Shown piece after piece: positions 7,524-16,403 of a stretch of 64,000 bases of DNA (positions within the stretch are counted from its first letter, which is position 1; the number at the start of each line of letters is the position of its first letter). Origin of the DNA: Sphingobacterium sp. N143 (GTDB lineage: Bacteria; Bacteroidota; Bacteroidia; Sphingobacteriales; Sphingobacteriaceae); contig NZ_JACAIS010000005.1 in the NCBI RefSeq assembly GCF_030325625.1, positions 270,234-334,233 on the forward strand. The letters run 5' to 3'. The translations under genes and the position numbers were made by a program. A model generated the notes under the pieces. That model searched no databases. It was not told the DNA's origin and was given only the letters and a program-made list of their open reading frames with translations.

Positions 7524-9416
7524 CTATTTCGCGGCTTCCAATAACTTGTGGAAAATCGCTGTATTATCGTAGACACCTTGGAACAGGAAAGATCTTGCGC
7601 CATACGCAAATACCGGAACGAAAGCATTCGTATGGTCATTGCTACTAAAATTGACCATCACACGTCCTGATTTACGGTCCGAATCCAGCACCGTAAGCCC
7701 CCCTGTTTCATGGTCGGCAGTGACGACAACCAGCATCTCCGGGTCCTGATCCGCCAGCTTTAAAGCCTCAGCTACCGTATTGTCGAAATCCAGGGTTTCC
7801 ATAATGGAATACTTCAGATCATTGGCATGGCCGGCATAATCGATCTGTGCCGACTCAGCCATCAGGAAGAAAGGTTTCTTGTCCCGGGAAAGGAATTTGA
7901 CACCATCCAGCATGGACTGGGTCAAAATGGGCGGACGGCCATCTTTTACGGGCTTTACCAGTTCGTCCGACAGGAAAACAATCTGTTTCCCTCCCTGTTG
8001 GTCCAGGGTATTTTCCCGCACCGAAACGCCGGAGTACCCCTTCCAGTCGCGCTTGCTTTTCAGCCAGTCGGGCTTTCCACCGAGGATAAAATCCATGGTT
8101 GACTGCTGAAATTGCCCCAGGATGGATTCACTCTCATTTCGTTCCTGCTGATGGGCGTAGAAAACTGCTGGTGTTGCATCGGTCACATCACCGATGCTGA
8201 TGACCCCAGTTTTCCAGCCACGATCGGCCAATACCGCTGCCACACTAGGCAGAGGCTGACCCTGGGCATCCACAGCGATGGACCGGTTATTGACTTTTTG
8301 TCCGGTAGCAATGGCCGAGCCACCTGCTGCCGAATCGGTATTGTCCGTATTCAAAGCTTCAGTCTGCGAAAGCCCCACACGTTTGAGCGCTGTCATATTT
8401 AATGCACCGCCATTTGCCAAGGCCGCTGCCTTCACTGCTGCAAGCCCCATACCATCGCCAATCAAGAGCAGCACACGTTTTACAGGGCGGTCCTGTCCAT
8501 CGTATTGAAAACTGGGTTTATAAAGCGCTTGCGGTTTTTCCAACTGAAATGACGAACGCTCATGCTGGTCAAGAAATAGCTCCAGGGTCTTCGGGCGGTC
8601 CGTGTTGATCCAGTATACCCCCAGGTTGATAAGCTGTTGCCAGGCATTTGGGCTATCGTGCGTCCCATAAAAACGAAAACGGAGACCCAGCGAATCCGCC
8701 TTGGCAATAGCCTGCCTGATCGCTGGAATATTTTCGGGCAGTCCCTTGCCGTTCCAATCCGTATAATCCTTCAGGTCGGCACTGATCAGGCCGGTCTGTG
8801 CCAGGCTCGCAGCATCATAGTCCCAGTTGACTTCGCCATCAAAAAACAACCATTTGGGATAATCCTTGAATCCAGCTGGCTTGGGACGCCCACCGGTCAC
8901 GATGACCTTAACGGCATTGGGATTTTTAAGCGGATTGAACAGATCGCCATATTGTTCAAGTGCTTTGACAAGAACGGGCAATACCTGTTTATAATTTTCT
9001 TTTACGTCAATCAGAAGCTGAAGCTGTTTTGATTGATCTGCAAAGGCGGTTCCGCCATTTTTGCGGCATAGCTTAGCAACAGGATCCAGATAAAGCGCCT
9101 TTAGTGTGTTTTCTGTCTTGATTTCCTTTGCATCATGCGCAACCATCAATTGCCCATTGCGCAGAAAAATATCCGCTTCAATGGATTGCATACCCGAATA
9201 ATAGGCCGTATAGAAAGGTTGACTCTGCCAATAATCGTTATGACTATGGCCAGCATAAGGGGTAGCTCCCGCCTTTTCTTTCTCCCGGCTGAACATCAGT
9301 TGCTCAAATTTTTCATTGAGTGTTTGTGCGGAAGACCCCAGAGGTCCTCCGCACAAGCTAGCGATGATCAATAAGCCACCCAATTTAGTTTGGAAGACTT
9401 TTGAAACGTTTACCAT
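7524..9416 (-). CDS. Phosphodiesterase-like/alkaline phosphatase fusion
   Basis: 630 residues with a Sec signal peptide ending near SSAQ (about 31). Residues 50-290 form a glycerophosphodiesterase/PI-PLC-like TIM barrel: GHSHNDY, SIEADIFLRNGQLMVAHD, LLIDVKENY, and WINTDRP at the end. Residues 310-630 are an alkaline phosphatase: LLIGDGMG (metal Asp), NTDSAAGGSA (nucleophile Ser in DSAA), AQIDYAGHAND and VVTADHETGG (metal ligands). Such a fusion could release an alcohol phosphate from a diester and then remove the phosphate, in the periplasm or at the surface. The start overlaps the SusD stop by 7 nt, so it is the third gene of the SusCD operon. Domain calls are firm; the substrate is inferred. 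Confidence 0.88.
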   Translation of the reverse strand: MVNVSKVFQTKLGGLLIIASLCGGPLGSSAQTLNEKFEQLMFSREKEKAGATPYAGHSHNDYWQSQPFYTAYYSGMQSIEADIFLRNGQLMVAHDAKEIKTENTLKALYLDPVAKLCRKNGGTAFADQSKQLQLLIDVKENYKQVLPVLVKALEQYGDLFNPLKNPNAVKVIVTGGRPKPAGFKDYPKWLFFDGEVNWDYDAASLAQTGLISADLKDYTDWNGKGLPENIPAIRQAIAKADSLGLRFRFYGTHDSPNAWQQLINLGVYWINTDRPKTLELFLDQHERSSFQLEKPQALYKPSFQYDGQDRPVKRVLLLIGDGMGLAAVKAAALANGGALNMTALKRVGLSQTEALNTDNTDSAAGGSAIATGQKVNNRSIAVDAQGQPLPSVAAVLADRGWKTGVISIGDVTDATPAVFYAHQQERNESESILGQFQQSTMDFILGGKPDWLKSKRDWKGYSGVSVRENTLDQQGGKQIVFLSDELVKPVKDGRPPILTQSMLDGVKFLSRDKKPFFLMAESAQIDYAGHANDLKYSIMETLDFDNTVAEALKLADQDPEMLVVVTADHETGGLTVLDSDRKSGRVMVNFSSNDHTNAFVPVFAYGARSFLFQGVYDNTAIFHKLLEAAK

Positions 9417-10966
9417 CCTTGATTTTGTTTAATCAAACCTGCACTATTATCGACTTCCCTGCGCGGTACAGCCCACACATGGTGAATTTTCGGATCAAAT
9501 TTACGACCTGCAAACTCGACAGGCATGCCTGAACCATTCTTCATCGCATAGGTATGAAGTGGCTTAGCATAGGTATCCTGTGCATCACCCCAGCGTACCA
9601 GATCGCGGTGACGGTCTGCAAATTCCCCGGCCAGTTCATTACGGCGTTCGCGTTTCAGATCAGCCAAAGTCATGCCCGTCTTTTCAATCAGTTTGGCACG
9701 TTTACGGATCATATTCAATTCTTTATCTCCCGCTCCGGCACCATTGAGCATAATCGAAGCTTCGGCCTTGATTAATAAGATCTCTGCAAAACGGATCAAA
9801 GGCACATTCAGATCCGTGGCCATGTGATTTCCATTTGGACTCACATGCCCAGTTTTTACTGGATCAGTATGCGAGAAAGGCTCCATATACTTATTGAACT
9901 GCATGTCACAGGTCGCGGAACTTGCCGGCTCGAATACCCGCTCTTTGCCAAAGAAAACAAATTTATCGCCCGGTTTTAAAATAGTTGCTGCGCGACGTTC
10001 ATCCCCCGCTTCATAAGAATCATACAACTCTTTCGTTGGCATGTAATACCCCCAACCGTTGTATAAGCCCCAGGCACCATTGGTCAGCATTACACCCGGT
10101 AAAATCGAGCCCCAGCCATCTGTCCCTGCTGCTGTACTCGTGACAGACCAGATATATTCAGGACCCCAGTTATTTGATGCTTTGAAGACATCCTTAAAAT
10201 TAGGTTCAAGTCCACGTTTACCTTGGTTAATAACCATATCAGCATAGAGAATAGCATTTTTGTAATCTTTCTTATATAGGTACATTTTGGAAAGCACCGC
10301 CCATGCCGCCACTTTATGCGCCCGGCCATAATCCGCTTCTTCCAGTTCATTGAAAAAAGGCAATTGATCAGCAGCTTCTTTCAGCAGCTTTTCTATATGA
10401 CGATAATTTTCTTCGATATTAGCTGCTCTAGGTGTAGCCTTTTCGTTATCCATATTTTCAACAGTAACGATAGGTACTCCGGCGCGTTCATCTGCATAGT
10501 TAGCAGCCAACTGAAAGTACATATAACCGGCATTAAAATTGGCTTCGCCCAGGATACGTTTCTTTAAGGCTTCATCCATGGAGATCGAAGGAACATAGCG
10601 CAAGATATCATTGGCCTGTTTGATAATGGCATAGCGCATTTGCCATTGTGACTCAGTGTAGCCACCACCAATATAATTGCTGTTAAACGTACGGATATTC
10701 TCAGCCTGCGCATTATTTCTTCCGGTGACCATATCGTCGCTGGCATTCATAAACCAGGCAAACCCACGGCCATAGAAATCCTCTTCATCATAGAGGTAAT
10801 AGAGCCCATTAGCCCCTTTTATCGCATCTTCTTTCGTTTTCCAAAAACTTGCCTTTGACGGAGCTCCCTCTGGCAGGATATCCAATTTGTTGGTACAAGA
10901 TTGAAAAGACATTCCCATGCTTCCTATAAGCAGGGCAAAACATATATTTCGAGTTATTTTTTTCAT
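9410..10966 (-). CDS. SusD/RagB-family surface lipoprotein
   Basis: 518 residues. Signal peptide MKKITRNICFALLIGSMGMS followed by lipobox SC (residues about 22-23) and the typical N-terminus TNKLDILPEGAPSKASFW. SusD-like features follow: helical TPR-like region (NAGYMYFQLAANYAD, AWAVLSKMYLYKKDYKNAILYAD) and the C-terminal part with LIRFAEILLIKAEASIML, RRNELAGEFADRHRDLVRWG and VWAVPRREVD. SusD proteins cap the SusC channel and bind the ligand at the cell surface. A start 30 nt upstream is in frame, but the signal peptide begins at 10966. It lies 99 nt after susC and overlaps the phosphatase gene by 7 nt. Confidence 0.93.
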   Translation of the reverse strand: MKKITRNICFALLIGSMGMSFQSCTNKLDILPEGAPSKASFWKTKEDAIKGANGLYYLYDEEDFYGRGFAWFMNASDDMVTGRNNAQAENIRTFNSNYIGGGYTESQWQMRYAIIKQANDILRYVPSISMDEALKKRILGEANFNAGYMYFQLAANYADERAGVPIVTVENMDNEKATPRAANIEENYRHIEKLLKEAADQLPFFNELEEADYGRAHKVAAWAVLSKMYLYKKDYKNAILYADMVINQGKRGLEPNFKDVFKASNNWGPEYIWSVTSTAAGTDGWGSILPGVMLTNGAWGLYNGWGYYMPTKELYDSYEAGDERRAATILKPGDKFVFFGKERVFEPASSATCDMQFNKYMEPFSHTDPVKTGHVSPNGNHMATDLNVPLIRFAEILLIKAEASIMLNGAGAGDKELNMIRKRAKLIEKTGMTLADLKRERRNELAGEFADRHRDLVRWGDAQDTYAKPLHTYAMKNGSGMPVEFAGRKFDPKIHHVWAVPRREVDNSAGLIKQNQGW

Positions 10967-11065
10967 TGGAGTATTTTTTAAATATGCACAGGACAATCAA
11001 GTTTAATCATTCGGTTCACCGATTTGAAAAACCTATATCATCCTTCATTTTATCCAAATTTGAGA

Positions 11066-14000
11066 TTAAAAAGTGACCGCTGCTCCCAACATAAATGTAC
11101 GTGACTGCGGATAACGGCCCGCATCAACACCATAATCGTTCATCCCGACCTCAGGATCCATTCCCGTATATTTCGTCACGGTAAACAGGTTGGTTGCCGA
11201 AGCAAAGAACCGTAATTTCTGCAACTTATATTTTTGAGTCAGCTCCTGTGGAAGCGTATATCCAACAACAAAGTTTTTTAAACGGAGATACGATCCATTT
11301 TCCACATAGAAATCCGATACATTGGAGAAGTTACCATTCGGATCTTTTACCGATACACGCGGTATATTGGAGTTTGGATTGCTTTCTGAGTACGCATTCT
11401 TAATTTCCTCAAACATATTGTAAGGCTGCCCAGATGCTGCATTTAGACCGGTATATTTCAAGGTATTGAACAATTTATTCCCTTGAACTCCCTGGAAAAA
11501 GATATTGACATCAAAGTTCTTATAGCTACCATTGAATGTCAATCCGTAATTAAAATCCGGATAGGCACTTCCCAAGAATACACGATCCTTATCATCAATT
11601 ACGCCATCTCCATTTTGATCCACAAATTTCATGTCCCCGGCCTGGGCGTTAGGTTGTATTTTAGTTCCATTACTGCCTTTATACTGCTCAGCCTCCTGAT
11701 TGGACCTAAATAGACCTGCAGTTTCCAAGCCATAGTACGAATACAGTGGCTGCCCCGGTTCGGTCAATAAAGGTTTCAATATGCCGCGGTAATCAATCTG
11801 TGAGGTTATTTTTGGAAATTCGTCAATTAAATAATCCACATTATTGGAGATCTTGTTGACTGAAGCTGAAATATTATATTGGAAAGCAGCATCTGATTTG
11901 CTGCTATAGCTCACAGCAAGTTCAATTCCTTTGTCCGTAACACGTCCACCATTGACAGTTTTGGTCTCCAAACCAGTTGTCCCTGCCAATGCGATATCCA
12001 TCAACATCCGATCTGTCCGCTTAACGAAATAATCCGCATTCAGGGTCAAACGATTATTTAATACACCGATATCTAAACCAATATTTGTCTGATTCGATTG
12101 CGCCCAGGTCAAAATAGGATTGCCCATGATTCTTTCAATGTATCCAGGCATTAACGTTGGTGTTTTACCAACCCAGTTGTCCACACGCTGTAATAATGGA
12201 CTTACAGCCGTAGAGACCAACGTTCCTAAATTACCTAAAATACCATAACTTCCTCTTAATTTCAACGTATTGATTACTTCGGAATCCGAAAGAAATGCCT
12301 CACGGTGGATTGCCCAGGCTCCGGATACAGAACCATAATTCTGGAAACGATTGTCTTTTGCCACCAATGAAGTACCATCCCGACGGCCGATCAAGGTCAA
12401 CATGTAGCGGTTGTCGTAGTTGTAGTTTGCACGCAAAAGATACGATATCAATGCCTGCTCAAGCTTACCATCTGCGATAGGCTGAATACGTCCAGCATTG
12501 ACCAAGTAACGGTAGTTTTTGGCTTCATCATCGAAATTTTCACCCACCACATTACTGTAGTTTTCCGTTGTTTTTTGATACATATATCCCGCTAAGGCGT
12601 CGAAATGGTGCAGACCAAAATCTTTTTCATAGGTCAATGTCTGTTCAGTCAAGATATCTGTCAGACGATTGGTATTAACCGCAAGCGAATTGGACATATT
12701 GGGTTTTCCAATTTCTGGAATACGTGCCGTAAATTCCTTGAAATCGGTAAATTGCTTTGTATAGGCAAAGTTTGATTTAAATTTCAAGCCCGGAAGCAAT
12801 TTAAGCTCAATATAGGGATTGATCAATAAATTATGTACGGGATTATTGACATCCAACCGGCTTAGGTAAGCCACGGGATTGATTACATCACCATAAGTAC
12901 CTGGACCGTATTCCACCGGTAATCCAGAGAACTTTCCAGCATCATCATAAACCGATACATTTCTTGGATAGTGAATGGCAGATAATACAGCCCCCGTATA
13001 GCCGGAACTTGTATTGGCGCCCTGCCCATTGGTAAAGGAGTAGGATATATTTTCACCCAACTTCAACCAAGGAGTCACCTGGGTCTGTGAATTTACACGG
13101 AAATTATATCGTTTAGAATACGTATTGATCAATATCCCCTCAGCATTTCGGTAGTTGAAGCCAGTGTAGAAAGAAGATTTCTCATTACCTGCACTCGCCG
13201 ACAGATTATAATCCTGTACACGTGCCGTACGGAAAATTTCGTCTATCCAATCGGTACGGGTGATCTGTCCATCCGGATATTTGCTTGCATCAAAAGCCGG
13301 GTCACGTGCTACGCCCGCATTGTCGGCCGCCTGATTGGAGATCATGGCACGATCTGCTGCGTTCAGCGCTTTGATCAAGTTGTGTGCCTTCTGCACACCG
13401 TATTTCGCTTCAAAATCAATTTTCAAATCCCCATTCTTACCGCCTTTTGTTGTGATCAGGATAACACCACCGGACGCACGTGCTCCATAGACAGCAGCTG
13501 CAGCATCCTTCAACACACTAATATCCTGAATGTCGTTGGGGTTCAGCTCCGGGGCCCGCGCCTGAAGTACACCATCAACAACGTATAAAGGCTGTTCACC
13601 ATTGATACCGCCCATACCTCGGATATTGATACTCGGTTTAGAAGTTGGATCCCCGCCCTCCGCTGTTACTGTAACACCAGGCGTCTTACCTTGCAGCACT
13701 TCCCCTATCCCCGCCATGGAGCGGCTGTTTGTTCCTTTCAAATCGGTCGTAGCAACAGCACCGGAAACAGTACTTTTACGCTGCGTTCCATAACCAACCA
13801 CCACGACTTCTTCCAGCTGGCTGGCATCTTCTATTAATGTCACTTGGAGGCTATTGCCCACAATTTGCTGATCTTGTGTCTTATAGCCCACAAAGCTAAA
13901 ACGTAAGGTTTCGCCCTGCTTGGCCGACAACTGAAATTGACCTTTTGCATCGGTCACAACGGTCTGTCCGGTCTGTACGTTCTTCACATTCACACCAACA

Positions 14001-14152
14001 ATGGTCTGGCCTTGATCTGAAACAACAGTTCCCTTTATCTCATCCTGAAAGAGGGTACTTCCTATAGCAGATGGAAAAGGTGATTTGACCGGAAATGCTT
14101 GTGCCTGATAGGCAATCCCAAGCGCAAGAGGTAGGATTAGAATTTTATTCAT
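11066..14152 (-). CDS. SusC/RagA-family TonB-dependent transporter
   Basis: 1028 residues. Signal peptide (about 1-19), a carboxypeptidase-regulatory-like domain (about 38-115: IKGTVVSDQGQTIVGVNVKN, TDAKGQFQLSAKQGETLRFSFVGYKT), a TonB-box-like stretch EEVVVVGYGTQRKST, a plug domain (about 125-240, with INIRGMGG, LYVVDGV and SVLKDAAAAVYGARASGGVILITTK), then a 22-strand barrel ending in RTFMLGAAVTF. It imports a ligand too large for porins across the outer membrane using TonB. It heads the susC-susD-phosphatase operon. No sigma/anti-sigma pair or SusR-like regulator lies next to it. A weak -7-like TACTTTCG occurs on the minus strand at 14179-14172. Confidence 0.95.
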   Translation of the reverse strand: MNKILILPLALGIAYQAQAFPVKSPFPSAIGSTLFQDEIKGTVVSDQGQTIVGVNVKNVQTGQTVVTDAKGQFQLSAKQGETLRFSFVGYKTQDQQIVGNSLQVTLIEDASQLEEVVVVGYGTQRKSTVSGAVATTDLKGTNSRSMAGIGEVLQGKTPGVTVTAEGGDPTSKPSINIRGMGGINGEQPLYVVDGVLQARAPELNPNDIQDISVLKDAAAAVYGARASGGVILITTKGGKNGDLKIDFEAKYGVQKAHNLIKALNAADRAMISNQAADNAGVARDPAFDASKYPDGQITRTDWIDEIFRTARVQDYNLSASAGNEKSSFYTGFNYRNAEGILINTYSKRYNFRVNSQTQVTPWLKLGENISYSFTNGQGANTSSGYTGAVLSAIHYPRNVSVYDDAGKFSGLPVEYGPGTYGDVINPVAYLSRLDVNNPVHNLLINPYIELKLLPGLKFKSNFAYTKQFTDFKEFTARIPEIGKPNMSNSLAVNTNRLTDILTEQTLTYEKDFGLHHFDALAGYMYQKTTENYSNVVGENFDDEAKNYRYLVNAGRIQPIADGKLEQALISYLLRANYNYDNRYMLTLIGRRDGTSLVAKDNRFQNYGSVSGAWAIHREAFLSDSEVINTLKLRGSYGILGNLGTLVSTAVSPLLQRVDNWVGKTPTLMPGYIERIMGNPILTWAQSNQTNIGLDIGVLNNRLTLNADYFVKRTDRMLMDIALAGTTGLETKTVNGGRVTDKGIELAVSYSSKSDAAFQYNISASVNKISNNVDYLIDEFPKITSQIDYRGILKPLLTEPGQPLYSYYGLETAGLFRSNQEAEQYKGSNGTKIQPNAQAGDMKFVDQNGDGVIDDKDRVFLGSAYPDFNYGLTFNGSYKNFDVNIFFQGVQGNKLFNTLKYTGLNAASGQPYNMFEEIKNAYSESNPNSNIPRVSVKDPNGNFSNVSDFYVENGSYLRLKNFVVGYTLPQELTQKYKLQKLRFFASATNLFTVTKYTGMDPEVGMNDYGVDAGRYPQSRTFMLGAAVTF

Positions 14153-14326
14153 ATGGATTGATAATTGGTGGCGAAAGTAGAAAACTCGGGTTATTATAGT
14201 TTTAATGTTATGTTAACAAAATATAAACCTAGGTCTACTCCCTTTAATCAAACATAATTTTTTGGTTTCTATAAAAATAACATATTTTTTCTATTTGTCT
14301 ACATGTGTATACATTTAAAAACCCAA

Positions 14327-14356
14327 TTTGCTAAATCGAATTTTTCCTTATCTTGC
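14327..14356 (+). promoter_or_regulatory. Promoter of the fucosidase gene
   Basis: TTTG at 14327-14330 and TATCTTGC at 14349-14356 with an 18-nt spacer. This is one base shorter than the TAnnTTTG consensus in the T run. It lies 36 nt before the preferred start of the fucosidase gene and makes the upstream in-frame TTG at 14353 an unlikely start. Confidence 0.45.
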
Positions 14357-14391
14357 CAGCTCAAACAGAACAACCTTATATGATACGACAC

Positions 14392-16170
14392 ATGAAAAGA
14401 ATCCTGATCTTATCCTTATTGTTAATCAGTGCTTCTGTCCGGCTTTTTGCGCAGCATACAGAAAAGGCCGCCTGGTTTAAGGATGCTCGCTTTGGCATGT
14501 TTATTCACTGGGGGCTATACAGTGCTGCTGAGGGCATGTGGAAGGGCGAACCTTTGCGCTATATGAATAATTATGCCGAATGGCTGCGATACCGCAACCG
14601 GGTATCAAAAGAAGAATATGGAACATTGGCCAAACGCTTCAATTGGGACAAGATTGATCCTGAGCAGTGGGTGCTCCTTGCCAAAGAAGCCGGAATGAAA
14701 TACATCATTATTACCACAAAACATCATGATGGTGTGGCACTTTGGGATACCAAAGTCGGTACTTATAGCCTGCCTAAATTGAGTGGGTCCAACCGTGATG
14801 TCATCAAGGAAATCGCCGCCGCCTGTAGAAAGCATGGCATGAAACTCGGCTTCTATTACTCACACTGGATCGACTGGGAACACCCTTATGGCTGGAATCA
14901 TCAGCAGGAGCTCTCCGGGCATGTCACTGATGCGCAATACAATCAATATTGGCAGGAAAAGGTCATTCTACAGCTCCGTGAACTGATGAGCAACTATGGC
15001 GATATCGCCCTGGTCTGGTTTGACATGTGGATCCCCTACCAAAAATCCATTATCAAAAAGGAACAACTGCTCCAAGTGGTAAAATTAATCCGTGAGCTAC
15101 AACCCAACTGTTTAATAAACTCGCGCTTAGGCTTGCCAACAGATGCTGACCATGTGGACTTCGAAACCCTTGGTGACAATCAATTTGGCAGCAATTACAT
15201 CGCACATCCTTGGGAGACTCCGGGTACCATAGCACATTCCTGGGGATACAATGGACAGGAAAATGAATGGAAATCAACAAGCCAGATCTTCCAGTCCCTC
15301 ATTTCAAATGTCAGTCTCAATGGTGGATTTACCTTAAATATTGGTCCCCGCGCCGATGGTACCGTGCCCTACGAAAGTGTAAGCCGCCTGCATGAAGTTG
15401 GAACTTGGTTGAACAGGTATGGTCAAGGCATCTATGGCAATACAGGGCTGGATCTAAAAAATAACCACTTCGATTGGGGCTACCTCACCACTAAAAAGGA
15501 ACAGCACAAAACCATCGTGTACGCCCATGTCTTTAATTGGCCCCTGGATCACAAACTCCGTATTACAGGTATAAAATCCAGGCCTACCCATGTATCCCTT
15601 GCCAATGGAAAAACACTGGCTCCATTAAAATATGAGCAGCAGCTCAGCCTGATCCACATCGATTTACCAACAGATCAGCCGGACCATTATGTATCGGAAG
15701 TCCAACTCACCTTTGATGGTCAGCTGGAACTGGACAAAAATACGGTTGCCGAGTCGACCTTTGGTGGTTTTTCACTAAAGTCTACCAATAGCCTCAATAA
15801 CGACCTAAAAATCGTACGCTATAATGGGAAGAACCCAACACACGCCATCCTGACGGGGAATACCAAAATTGATTGGGAAGTGACCATTCCCGAAGCCGGC
15901 ACGTATTCACTGGACTTCTCCGCGCATAACCCCACCCAAGAAACCAGTACATTTGAAGTCCATGTCACCGGTCAGCAAATCAAAGGCAGTTTTGCCCCAA
16001 CACAGAAAATGGTCGTAGAACCAAATGAAAACAATTACACAGAAGAGTTTGTCGAAAAACGCATCGGTACCTTCAAATTTGAAAAACCCGGCAAATACAT
16101 CGTAACTTATACAAGTCAACAGACAAATCCACTTTGGTTCAATTGGATGTGGCTTGAAAAAAGCAACTAA
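14392..16170 (+). CDS. GH29 alpha-L-fucosidase
   Basis: 592 residues. Signal peptide MKRILILSLLLISASVRLFAQ; an ATG 12 nt earlier (14380) would add MIRH. The GH29 barrel shows DARFGMFIHWGLYS, KYIIITTKHHDGVALWD, KLGFYYSHWIDW and IALVWFDMW, in which Asp211 is the expected nucleophile. LNGGFTLNIGPRADGT follows, typical of the family. After about residue 390 a beta-sandwich C-terminal region follows (CBM-like; INFERENCE from length and strand pattern). It removes alpha-L-fucose from glycans in the periplasm or outside. It is divergent from the SusC gene, so a link with that transporter is possible but not shown. Confidence 0.93.
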   Translation: MKRILILSLLLISASVRLFAQHTEKAAWFKDARFGMFIHWGLYSAAEGMWKGEPLRYMNNYAEWLRYRNRVSKEEYGTLAKRFNWDKIDPEQWVLLAKEAGMKYIIITTKHHDGVALWDTKVGTYSLPKLSGSNRDVIKEIAAACRKHGMKLGFYYSHWIDWEHPYGWNHQQELSGHVTDAQYNQYWQEKVILQLRELMSNYGDIALVWFDMWIPYQKSIIKKEQLLQVVKLIRELQPNCLINSRLGLPTDADHVDFETLGDNQFGSNYIAHPWETPGTIAHSWGYNGQENEWKSTSQIFQSLISNVSLNGGFTLNIGPRADGTVPYESVSRLHEVGTWLNRYGQGIYGNTGLDLKNNHFDWGYLTTKKEQHKTIVYAHVFNWPLDHKLRITGIKSRPTHVSLANGKTLAPLKYEQQLSLIHIDLPTDQPDHYVSEVQLTFDGQLELDKNTVAESTFGGFSLKSTNSLNNDLKIVRYNGKNPTHAILTGNTKIDWEVTIPEAGTYSLDFSAHNPTQETSTFEVHVTGQQIKGSFAPTQKMVVEPNENNYTEEFVEKRIGTFKFEKPGKYIVTYTSQQTNPLWFNWMWLEKSN

Positions 16171-16179
16171 CTAAACATC

Positions 16180-16240
16180 GTTTTTAACAAAATAAAAATC
16201 CCCTGATACTGTATCAGGGGATTTTTATTTTGTTAAAAAC
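16180..16240 (+). terminator. 61-bp perfect palindromic terminator
   Basis: Two perfectly complementary 30-nt arms (16180-16209 and 16211-16240) around a single T, 9 nt after the fucosidase stop codon. The centre is GC-rich (ATCCCCTGATAC) and the outer part A/T-rich, so in RNA the hairpin would be followed internally by a T-rich strand. It is far longer than a usual intrinsic terminator. Confidence 0.8.
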
Positions 16241-16403
16241 CGCAAAGCATCCGCAGGCAATTGAGCAGTTCATTATATAAAAAGTTATCTATTTTAATAT
16301 TTATTTATTATTTTGGGATAAAAGTTACCAATTTTGTACATAGGACCTGCATGGTCTCTATACTTAACTGAATAAGAAAATTAATCCTAAACAGTGTCGG
16401 GTA

